This document shows, one piece after another, positions 1-5,502 of a stretch of 10,076 nucleotides of DNA. The translations under genes were made by a program, and so were the position numbers. Positions within the stretch are counted from its first letter, which is position 1; the number at the start of each line of letters is the position of its first letter. Location of the stretch: assembly GCA_002683155.1 (NCBI GenBank), contig NYST01000031.1:1-10076 (forward strand). The letters are read 5' to 3'. The notes beneath the pieces are model-generated. The model did no database searches, had not been told where the DNA came from, and saw nothing but the letters and a program-made list of their open reading frames with translations. Source of the stretch: Methanobacteriota archaeon. GTDB lineage: Archaea > Thermoplasmatota > Poseidoniia > Poseidoniales > Thalassarchaeaceae.

Positions 1-819
1 CTTTGATTAAATGGACAAGCATGCCCTCCCTTTGGCTGAAAGTTGAGATTGCTTGTTGAATGATATCCAGCGGAGAAGTGCGCAACATCTGTTCAGCGCC
101 AGAATCGAGCCCCCACTCAGCATCGTCCTGATTTGGTTTGCATGCCTCTGGCGGTCATCGCTCTCTATCTCTCCACTAATTTCTATGAGCCAGAGGGTGC
201 TGCTAGCGGTTGGGGTCGGATTCCCTTGGCCACTCTCCAGCCAATCACAAATCGGAGAGTAATCCAGGTCCTTGTGGAGCAAGGCTGATGATGCGAAGGC
301 AGCCGTAGCGATGGACCGCTCGTCACTTCCGATTGCATCTCCACAACCCTCGTCCTCCAGTACCGCGTCCAACATCTCCCTCCAATCGTTGAATACGGAC
401 AGGTCACCAGTGTGATTCCTCTGCTCCAGGAACCTCTCGAGTACTTCCGCCGCATTGATCTGCGAGTCTATGAAAAATCCGTTCTCTTCGGAATATGACT
501 GAATCATGGAGTAGTCTTCGGCCAATTGTTGTAGAGCCTTCATTTCTAGCACATTGGCGACTTGGTCCTCGCTCACCGCTGGTTTGACATTGATGTATAT
601 CAGGTGGGGGGAGGTTCCGATGGCGCCCTCAATCCTTTCCTGAGCATCATCCGCGTCCGTATCCGGGGCGAAAGAAGAGAGATCTGTAGTGAAAGCCAGG
701 CTTCCGACTAGGAAATACGCTAGAAAACCAGTCAATAGCAGGCTCACCAATAAGATTGGCAAAGACATCCTCTCGAAGGATTCAGCCACGCGTTTTGTCA
801 TGGCTTCCATGCCTGACAT
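1..819 (-). CDS. RND/MMPL-type membrane protein, N-terminal part, probable frameshift, cut by left edge
   Basis: This is the N-terminal part of an RND-superfamily (MMPL/HAE3-like) membrane protein. Residues 1-19 are cytoplasmic, residues about 20-42 form one membrane helix, and an acidic extracytoplasmic loop follows with two cysteines (in DEGCGD and SPICDW) that could pair. The first helix plus large loop matches the start of the complete RND protein at 5503-8895. The ATG at 819 is chosen because it is the first in frame; GGGAGG lies 14 bases upstream, rather far for a ribosome site, and ATGs at 810 and 801 are alternatives. The frame from 819 stops at a TAA at 7-9, but its last 35 or so residues (after the G run at 110-114) are cysteine- and arginine-rich and do not look like protein. 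The -1 frame stays open to base 1 and reads LDSGAEQMLRTSPLDIIQQA, a natural-looking continuation. Adding one G to the five-G run restores a single frame. Substrate is unknown; the family call rests on architecture because the RND core helices lie outside the window. Confidence 0.75.
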
Positions 820-930
820 CGTTGTCCCGAAAACCTCCCGATGTAAAACTTAGGGGAAGTTTGTTGTTGTTTTCGTCCGGCTTTTGCATGCAAGGCCTCA
901 AAAGGGCCACTCCAGTCGAGCGTCCGTCCT
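820..930. promoter_or_regulatory. divergent intergenic region, RND fragment / rpoL
   Basis: These 111 bases separate the minus-strand membrane protein from plus-strand rpoL and must carry both promoters. The only signal I can point to for rpoL is the A-rich box at 897-906. For the leftward gene there is a GGGAGG complement at 834-839 and a T-rich stretch around 845-850, neither convincing. No RNA gene is visible here. Confidence 0.5.
897..906 (+). promoter_or_regulatory. TATA-like box of rpoL
   Basis: CTCAAAAGGG starts its A run 31 bases before the rpoL ATG. Very similar A-run plus GGG elements precede the zinc-ribbon gene and the tRNA-Lys gene at 30 and 25 bases. The distance fits an archaeal TATA box with a leaderless or nearly leaderless transcript, and no Shine-Dalgarno sequence is seen before this ATG. 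Assignment is by position and similarity only. Confidence 0.5.
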
Positions 931-1188
931 ATGCCAGTCAAAGTATTGAAGAACGAGGGTCGAGAACTACGAATCAGAGTCATTGACGGAAATCATACTG
1001 CACTCCAGTTGTTCCGAACCCGCCTCAATGGAAGGGACGATGTAGAGTATGCAAATTATTTCCAGAACCACCCGGACCTCGATGATCCGGAACTCTATGT
1101 TCGCACTGTTAAAGGAAAGAAGGCAGATAAGATTCTCAAAGATATATGCTCCGAGATCGCTAAGGAATTCTCAAGCATCAAACTTTGA
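931..1188 (+). CDS. rpoL: DNA-directed RNA polymerase subunit L (Rpo11)
   Basis: This 85-residue protein is the archaeal homologue of eukaryotic Rpb11/Rpc19. It is a small alpha-like subunit that heterodimerises with Rpo3 and helps nucleate assembly of RNA polymerase. Family features are the N-terminal strand MPVKVLKNEGRELRIRV, the HTALQLFRTRL segment (family pattern HT-L-LR--L), the DDVEYANYFQNHPDLDDPELYVRT block (family: DPDVEFAAY--PHPL-P---IRT), and a C-terminal helix with alternating charge. The length is normal for Rpo11. The ATG at 931 gives the usual family N-terminus and lies 31 bases after an A-rich TATA-like box. The TGA at 1186-1188 is followed, in the same frame and 12 bases on, by the likely start of truD, so the two are probably cotranscribed. 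Identification is firm. Confidence 0.93.
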   Translation: MPVKVLKNEGRELRIRVIDGNHTALQLFRTRLNGRDDVEYANYFQNHPDLDDPELYVRTVKGKKADKILKDICSEIAKEFSSIKL

Positions 1189-1196
1189 GGGGGTGA
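1187..1196 (+). promoter_or_regulatory. Shine-Dalgarno site deciding the truD start
   Basis: GAGGGGGTGA overlaps the rpoL stop codon and resembles the complement of the archaeal 16S 3' end (GGAGGTGATC). It ends four bases before the in-frame CTG at 1201. It therefore points to translation starting at 1201 rather than at the in-frame TTG at 1228, which has only a weak GAGG five bases ahead. Confidence 0.55.
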
Positions 1197-1200
1197 TTCC

Positions 1201-2592
1201 CTGAGAGGGAGCGAAATCGAGGACTACTTGGGACTCTCTACGTGGATGGTTCCTGCAGAGGGAATCGGAGGTTTGCTAAAGACAAGGGTGGAGGACTTCC
1301 GAGTAGAGGAGTCATCAAAGGTCCCAGCGCTAGATGACAAGGGCAGGTTCACAGTAGCCAGAGTCACGATGACAAACTGGGAGACTAATAGGTACCTCAG
1401 GAGACTTGCTAGGTCCTGCGGGATTAACAAGAATAGGATTTTCAGCTCCGGTTTGAAGGACAAGAGGGCCATTACTACGCAGATCCTAGTTATCGACGCA
1501 CCAAGAAGAAAGGTCGAATCGGTCGAAATTCCAGACAGTTCGATAGAGGTGCTCGGCAGGACTCACCAGAAGGTTGCAATGGGGGATCATGATGGCAACA
1601 GATTCACCATCACCGTCAGAGGTTGTTGTGATGAGTCCGGCAGTCCAATTGATGCCAAAGAGGCCATGAGCAGGGTCCATTCTATCAGGGACGGTTTGGC
1701 TAAGGCAATGGGTTCCGACGCATTCCCGAATTGGATCGGGCCGCAGAGGTTCGGTTCCACCAGGCCAGTTACTCCACAGGTCGGTGCAGCCGTGATAGAG
1801 GGGGACTTCGAGAGGGCAGTCAACCTTTACGTTGGCATGGAGGGGTCCAGGGAAGGAAGGGAGGCTGAGGCCTTCAGGTCATCGTGGAGGGAGGGCGGGG
1901 ATCCCGAGAAGTCCCTGGAATTAGCTCCCGAAAGGCTGGGTTACGAGTCGGCCATGTTGAAGCACCTGGTCAAGAAACCGGGCGACTACGTTGGAGCATT
2001 CAAGACCCTTCCAAACTCGCTACAACTCTTGATGGTCCATTCTATCCAGTCATTGGCCTTCAACCACTCTCTCTCAGAGAGGATCGTTTCCGGGCTTTCG
2101 CTTATCGAGCCCGAGGTAGGCGATCTCGTAGCTCCACTCGCGTCCAACGGAAGGATAGATGTGGGGAAGATGGCCCACGTAAGCCAAACAAACCTCGAGA
2201 GATGCCGCAGGAATTGCAAACTCGGAAGGTTGGTGGTTACTGGACCTCTTCCTGGACGGGACTCCTCCCCTGCGGAAGGCGGGCCGGGGAAGCACGAGGA
2301 AGAGGGCATCCGTCTAGCAGGTCTCGAGGGAGCCGACTGGTTCGTCAATCAGATTCCGAGACTGACCACTTCTGGGACTAGGAGGGCCCTATCCGTCCCA
2401 TTCCGTGACATCAGCGTCGAGCAAGCCCCAGAAGCGGACTCGCTTTCACAGAGGTGGGAAGAGGGCCCTTTGGAAGGGGATAGGTGGCATCCCGAAGGCG
2501 CTTCCCTTCGTCTGAGGTTTACCCTTCCAGCGGGTGCTTATGCAACTGTAATGATGCGGGAGATAATGCGCGCGCCTCTGGATCATTACTGA
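1201..2592 (+). CDS. truD: tRNA pseudouridine(13) synthase TruD, probable CTG start
   Basis: TruD converts uridine 13 of tRNAs (uridine 35 of some archaeal and eukaryotic pre-tRNAs, as Pus7) to pseudouridine. Counted from 1201 (463 residues), the N-terminal block EGIGGLLKTRVEDFRVEE is the classic TruD entry motif. Asp87 in SSGLKDKRAITTQ is the catalytic aspartate of the GLKD motif, and NWIGPQRFGS at 177-186 is the conserved NY(F/I)G-QRFG motif. The middle third is the TRUD insertion domain, and the protein ends in a second catalytic-domain half. No ATG lies near the N-terminus. A TTG at 1228 would cut off SEIEDYLGLS, which looks homologous to the N-terminus of archaeal TruD proteins (E-IE--LGI-). 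The only in-frame candidate upstream after the rpoL TGA is CTG at 1201, well placed behind a Shine-Dalgarno sequence. The family call is very sure; the start codon is not. Its TGA abuts the ef1b stop on the other strand. Confidence 0.94.
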   Translation: MRGSEIEDYLGLSTWMVPAEGIGGLLKTRVEDFRVEESSKVPALDDKGRFTVARVTMTNWETNRYLRRLARSCGINKNRIFSSGLKDKRAITTQILVIDAPRRKVESVEIPDSSIEVLGRTHQKVAMGDHDGNRFTITVRGCCDESGSPIDAKEAMSRVHSIRDGLAKAMGSDAFPNWIGPQRFGSTRPVTPQVGAAVIEGDFERAVNLYVGMEGSREGREAEAFRSSWREGGDPEKSLELAPERLGYESAMLKHLVKKPGDYVGAFKTLPNSLQLLMVHSIQSLAFNHSLSERIVSGLSLIEPEVGDLVAPLASNGRIDVGKMAHVSQTNLERCRRNCKLGRLVVTGPLPGRDSSPAEGGPGKHEEEGIRLAGLEGADWFVNQIPRLTTSGTRRALSVPFRDISVEQAPEADSLSQRWEEGPLEGDRWHPEGASLRLRFTLPAGAYATVMMREIMRAPLDHY

Positions 2593-2859
2593 TCAGAGGC
2601 GACCCATCTCTAAGGCCTCTATTTGTCCAATAAGATCGTCAACCGATCTCACCTTGTCCTCAAATCCATCCACGATGCCCTCGCCCTCTCCGAGGACCAC
2701 CTGAACCTCGATGTACATCATTCCGAAGGCTAGGGGCTTGATTTCCACCTCTTGCACCTCTTCAAAATCTGAGATTGCCGAGGCAATCTCTTCGTAGTTC
2801 GGACTGCCATCTTCTGGCTGGTCTAGAGTTACCTTGTATTTCACAACGACATGGCCCAT
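2593..2859 (-). CDS. ef1b: archaeal elongation factor 1-beta
   Basis: This 88-residue protein is aEF-1beta, the guanine-nucleotide exchange factor that recharges elongation factor 1-alpha with GTP during translation. It has the compact alpha/beta fold length of the family (about 88-90 residues). The family start MG-V-VK-KV is present as MGHVVVKYKVTLDQP. The exchange-factor core IKPLAFGMMYIEVQVVLGEGEG matches the conserved I-PIAFGL-AL---V--D-EG block, and the C-terminal VDDLIGQIEALEMGRL matches V--vEV---RRL. A Shine-Dalgarno GAGGTGA (complement of 2864-2870) sits four bases before the ATG and overlaps the stop of the zinc-ribbon gene, nine bases upstream. The two are therefore almost certainly one operon, the order also seen in other euryarchaea. 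Its TGA complement (2593-2595) directly touches the truD stop. Confidence 0.93.
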   Translation of the reverse strand: MGHVVVKYKVTLDQPEDGSPNYEEIASAISDFEEVQEVEIKPLAFGMMYIEVQVVLGEGEGIVDGFEDKVRSVDDLIGQIEALEMGRL

Positions 2860-2863
2860 TCAT

Positions 2864-2870
2864 TCACCTC
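2864..2870 (-). promoter_or_regulatory. Shine-Dalgarno site of ef1b
   Basis: GAGGTGA on the minus strand, four bases before the ef1b ATG, is a near-perfect anti-16S match. It overlaps the TGA of the upstream zinc-ribbon gene, which indicates coupled translation of the pair. Confidence 0.7.
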
Positions 2871-3045
2871 AGGGTCCCTCGAATCTGCAGTGGGGGCAGA
2901 TGTATTTCACTGACTGGACTCTGCACCTCTGGCTCCTGCCCAGGGGGGCAGAACAACTGGGGCACGGGAAAGAAGTGCTCTCACTATCAACTAGTGGCGT
3001 CCCAGAGGACGCACAGACTGTTGCCCTTCCACTTGCTCCGGCCAT
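2869..3045 (-). CDS. small zinc-ribbon protein of the HVO_2753 family, two cysteines replaced
   Basis: This 58-residue protein resembles the small archaeal zinc-finger family typified by Haloferax HVO_2753, which is often encoded just before ef1b, as here. Family marks are FPCPSC at 27-31, the basic RCR after the third knuckle, and the C-terminal signature YICPHCRFEGP (family Y-CP-CGF-GP). The family normally has four CxxC knuckles. Here the second (Cys28/Cys31) and fourth (Cys50/Cys53) are intact, but the first reads Cys11-A-S-Ser14 and the third Ser38-Q-R-Cys41, so each has lost one cysteine. The ATG at 3045 is preferred over one at 3108 because the shorter form has the family length and lies 30 bases after an A-rich TATA-like box. 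The role is not established; a function in translation or RNA binding is only suggested by the ef1b linkage. Confidence 0.82.
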   Translation of the reverse strand: MAGASGRATVCASSGTPLVDSESTSFPCPSCSAPLGRSQRCRVQSVKYICPHCRFEGP

Positions 3046-3067
3046 CGACTTGCTGCCGTACAAAGGT

Positions 3068-3078
3068 CCCTTTTTAGC
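3068..3078 (-). promoter_or_regulatory. TATA-like box of the zinc-ribbon/ef1b operon
   Basis: On the minus strand this reads GCTAAAAAGGG. The A run begins 30 bases before the ATG at 3045, nearly the same sequence and spacing as before rpoL. This suggests a leaderless or near-leaderless transcript for the zinc-ribbon and ef1b genes. Confidence 0.5.
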
Positions 3079-3118
3079 GTTGATTGTACAATTTCTTCTC
3101 AGGCCCATCGTAGAATTG

Positions 3119-3130
3119 GCAAAATTTTGC
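3119..3130. repeat. 12-base perfect palindrome in the zinc-ribbon/cupin divergent promoter
   Basis: GCAAAATTTTGC is a perfect dyad 36 bases before the cupin ATG and 74 bases before the zinc-ribbon ATG on the other strand. It could be an operator for a dimeric regulator or simply AT-rich promoter DNA. No protein partner can be named. Confidence 0.4.
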
Positions 3131-3165
3131 TGAAATTTGAAAAGACAGGTCCGGTCAAAGAGTCC

Positions 3166-3618
3166 ATGGTTGAAGAGGAATTGGGACTATCCGGAACCCA
3201 ATCGGATCTCTCTGATTTTGTCACGGATGAAGGCGGCATTTGGAGCCTTAGGGACGTGGAGAAGGTTAGAGGTTGGAATAACATAGAGTACGGTGCTGGA
3301 CTTTCAGGAAAGAACACCCCTTCCACGGGTCTGTCGATGAATAGGGCTTACATCCCCCCGGGAGGGATCGCAAAGGCTCACATCCACGTAGGATTTGACG
3401 TGATGGTCTACCTCCTCAAGGGAAGCGTTAGGCACGAGTTCGGAAAGGGTTGCCGGCATTCGGTAGTTCACAGTGCTGGAGACATGTTCTACATTGAACC
3501 CGGGCTTCCTCATGAGGTATTCAATTGCTCAGAAGATGACTGGGTACATGCAGTTGTGTCGAGATCTGATGCCTCCGAGTGGCAGAACATCGTCCCGTAT
3601 GACAGAGACTCGGAGTAG
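3166..3618 (+). CDS. single-domain cupin protein, function unknown
   Basis: This 150-residue protein has one cupin beta-barrel, with about 55 residues of N-terminal extension. Cupin motif 1 is PPGGIAKAHIHVGFDVMVYLLKG, giving metal ligands His72 and His74, with Asp78 where most cupins have glutamate. Motif 2 is GDMFYIEPGLPHEVFN (105-120), fitting G-x5-PxG-xx-H-xxx-N with ligand His116. A mononuclear metal site is therefore likely. Such proteins range from dioxygenases and isomerases to sugar binders, and nothing here decides among them. The ATG at 3166 is preferred over a TTG at 3127 because an A-rich TGAAAAGAC element begins about 28 bases before it and the 13 extra residues are not needed for the fold. 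It is transcribed away from the zinc-ribbon operon across a 120-base region with a palindrome, and its TAG touches the rlmE stop. The cytoplasm is expected, as no signal peptide is seen. Confidence 0.85.
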   Translation: MVEEELGLSGTQSDLSDFVTDEGGIWSLRDVEKVRGWNNIEYGAGLSGKNTPSTGLSMNRAYIPPGGIAKAHIHVGFDVMVYLLKGSVRHEFGKGCRHSVVHSAGDMFYIEPGLPHEVFNCSEDDWVHAVVSRSDASEWQNIVPYDRDSE

Positions 3619-4356
3619 CTACTCTCGCTTGGGAATCTTTCTGAACCCAACCTTGGTTTCCTGGCCTCTCCCATCGTCTTCATCAACCACTATGCCTATC
3701 GAGGCTAAGTGCCTCTGCAAATGCTCCATTGCAGTCCCCTCATTCTTCGATTTTTGGAGCCTTTTCTGGCAAATCAAGTAAGTCTCGGAGGATGCGGTTC
3801 TGCTTGCAGTGGGGGAATACCTGCCCACGACCGAGAAACGAATCTTAGCAGCATCAACAAGACCCTCGATGCCTGCTCCTTGGAAGACCTTGGTGATGAA
3901 ACTCCCTCCCGGGGGTAGTAGATCCGAGGCCACATCGAGTGCCATGGTGGAGAGCTCCAGCGATATCGCCTGATCAGTGTCATATCTTCCAGTCAGCCTG
4001 GGGGAAATGTCGCTAATTACCGCATTCAGTTTCCGACCACCCAAGTGGCCAACAATTTCCTCGATTGTAGCCTCCTCAGTTATGTCGCCAATCATGACTA
4101 TTGCACCATCTATCGGGGAGGTCGATAGCAGGTCGACCCCAATCACTGTCCCACTTTCGCCCACTTCCTCGATCGCTACTTGGGTCCACCCTCCCGGATG
4201 ACAACCGATGTCAAGAACAGAATCGCCCCTCCTGAGTATGCCAAATTTCTCCTGTATCTGTTTCAATTTGTAGGCAGATCGTGCCCTGTAGCCCTTGGCC
4301 TTGGCATCCCTCCTCCAAGGATCGCGCTTGTTCTCCTGGTACCAGCGCTTACTCAT
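3619..4356 (-). CDS. rlmE: 23S rRNA 2'-O-methyltransferase RlmE (FtsJ/RrmJ)
   Basis: This 245-residue enzyme transfers a methyl group from S-adenosylmethionine to the 2'-OH of a uridine in the A-loop of 23S rRNA (U2552 in E. coli numbering), aiding large-subunit assembly. The SAM-binding motif I VLDIGCHPGGW is at 47-57, and Asp75 in VDLL binds the ribose. The K-D-K-E catalytic tetrad is complete: Lys30 (SAYKL), Asp116 (ISDISP), Lys156 (ITKVFQG) and Glu191 (SSETYL). Each lies eight residues before its counterpart in E. coli RrmJ (38, 124, 164, 199). Residues after about 200 form a charged C-terminal tail of some 45 residues with no domain I recognise. The ATG at 4356 has GAGGGTG seven bases upstream, a fair ribosome site. 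The epimerase gene lies 79 bases upstream on the same strand. The TAG (3619-3621, minus) abuts the cupin stop. Identification is firm. Confidence 0.95.
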   Translation of the reverse strand: MSKRWYQENKRDPWRRDAKAKGYRARSAYKLKQIQEKFGILRRGDSVLDIGCHPGGWTQVAIEEVGESGTVIGVDLLSTSPIDGAIVMIGDITEEATIEEIVGHLGGRKLNAVISDISPRLTGRYDTDQAISLELSTMALDVASDLLPPGGSFITKVFQGAGIEGLVDAAKIRFSVVGRYSPTASRTASSETYLICQKRLQKSKNEGTAMEHLQRHLASIGIVVDEDDGRGQETKVGFRKIPKRE

Positions 4357-4435
4357 GCGCCCACACCCTCGAACTAACAGTTATGAATCCGGACGATGGA
4401 TGTGGCCTTCCCCGGTCCTTTGTTGTATGATAGTT

Positions 4436-5377
4436 TCACAGTCCGATCTCGGAAATCAGAACTCGAGCAGTGTCTCTAATGGCTTGCTCAGACATCGAAG
4501 TGGGAACAAAACCGGTTCCAAGCAACTTGGTCACGTCAAGATATGTCTTAGGGACATCTCCTGCCCAGCCCCTCTTGCCACCCGTATAATCTATCGAAAC
4601 TCCCTCCAGCCCGCTCTCTTCGACGACAATCTCGGCAATCCTGGAAACAGAGCAAGTATCGCCCGTGCCTAGGTTGTTTAGCACTGTCCCCTCCTCTCCC
4701 AGATCAATCAAGTGTAGCATAGATTGCACGCAGTCATGGGCTGACATGTACGACTTCTCCTGGTTTCCGTCACCCAAAACCTCCAGTCTGCTCGGATCCC
4801 TCTTGAGCTTGTGTATGAAATCGAAAATCACCCCGTGCGTCCCTCTTGGCCCGACTATATTTGCGAATCTATGGATGTAGCCCTTAGATCCGAATGTGCC
4901 TGACCATGCGGTAATTAGCGCCTCACTCGCTAGTTTGGATGCGCCGTAGAGGGAAATCGGCATCACAGGGCCGTAGTCCTCCGGCGTCGGCATCACCCCA
5001 GCCTCCCCATAGACTGCTGAAGATGATGCGAACGAGATAATGCCGACATCCGAGACCCTCATTGCTTCGAGGACGTTGTATGTCGCCATGGTCCCCTGCC
5101 TTAGATCGGTGTCCGTAACCTCGGTGCCTAGTCTGATGTCCGGATTTGCAGCTAGATGGTGAACCGCCTCAACTCCTTCCATGGCATCGATCACAGCTGC
5201 TAGATCCAGAAGATCACCTCTGTAGATTTCCACCAGTCCGCTACCTTCGTGGTGGGAAAGGAACTCCTCCCTTCCACTGCTAAAATTGTCTAGTACGCGG
5301 ACTTCCTTGCCCCTTTCGACCAAAGCATCGACTAGGTGTGAACCGATGAAGCCTGCACCCCCGGTGACTAGGTCCAT
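4436..5377 (-). CDS. NAD-dependent nucleotide-sugar epimerase, UDP-glucose 4-epimerase-like
   Basis: This 313-residue protein is an extended short-chain dehydrogenase/reductase, the usual length of archaeal GalE-like enzymes. The Rossmann glycine motif TGGAGFIGSH is at 5-14, and the Asp30/Asn31 pair (LDNFSSG) binds NAD ribose. The catalytic serines are at SSSAVYGE (118-125), and the catalytic pair is Tyr144/Lys148 in YGASK. Substrate-side motifs are RFANIVGPRG and the C-terminal block TGGKRGWAGDVPKTYLDVTKL, typical of archaeal UDP-glucose/UDP-galactose 4-epimerases. The likely reaction is reversible inversion at C4 of a UDP-hexose, supplying sugars for glycolipids, S-layer or glycan decoration. 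UDP-N-acetyl- or UDP-uronate substrates cannot be excluded, so no symbol is given. The ATG at 5377 gives the motif at the expected distance. Upstream is a dyad repeat region shared with the divergent RND gene, and rlmE follows after 79 bases. Confidence 0.9.
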   Translation of the reverse strand: MDLVTGGAGFIGSHLVDALVERGKEVRVLDNFSSGREEFLSHHEGSGLVEIYRGDLLDLAAVIDAMEGVEAVHHLAANPDIRLGTEVTDTDLRQGTMATYNVLEAMRVSDVGIISFASSSAVYGEAGVMPTPEDYGPVMPISLYGASKLASEALITAWSGTFGSKGYIHRFANIVGPRGTHGVIFDFIHKLKRDPSRLEVLGDGNQEKSYMSAHDCVQSMLHLIDLGEEGTVLNNLGTGDTCSVSRIAEIVVEESGLEGVSIDYTGGKRGWAGDVPKTYLDVTKLLGTGFVPTSMSEQAIRDTARVLISEIGL

Positions 5378-5384
5378 GTTGCTT

Positions 5385-5421
5385 CGTGACCCCTCATCAC
5401 GCTTGAGTCCATCGGGTCACG
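5385..5421. promoter_or_regulatory. inverted repeat, candidate operator between epimerase and RND genes
   Basis: CGTGACCC at 5385-5392 and GGGTCACG at 5414-5421 are perfect 8-base inverted arms, centres 29 bases apart. A further TCACG at 5397-5401 makes a closer CGTGA/TCACG dyad with the first arm. The block lies 8 to 44 bases before the epimerase ATG inside a 125-base divergent promoter region. It could bind a dimeric regulator controlling one or both genes. A hairpin role is less likely because the 21-base spacer is long. Confidence 0.4.
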
Positions 5422-5502
5422 TGCATCTAGCGACCATCTCACTTAATTGGCACATTTTGTTGACAGTTATGCGAACGCTTCATTTGGATTGGGTCCGGGA
5501 AC

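Noticed and set aside
1884..2381. 165-codon plus-strand ORF inside truD
   Set aside because: Arginine- and serine-rich shadow of the truD frame; truD is intact through this stretch.
3043..3108. N-terminal extension of the zinc-ribbon protein to ATG 3108
   Set aside because: It would read through the TATA-like box at 3068-3078 and exceed the family length of about 59 residues.
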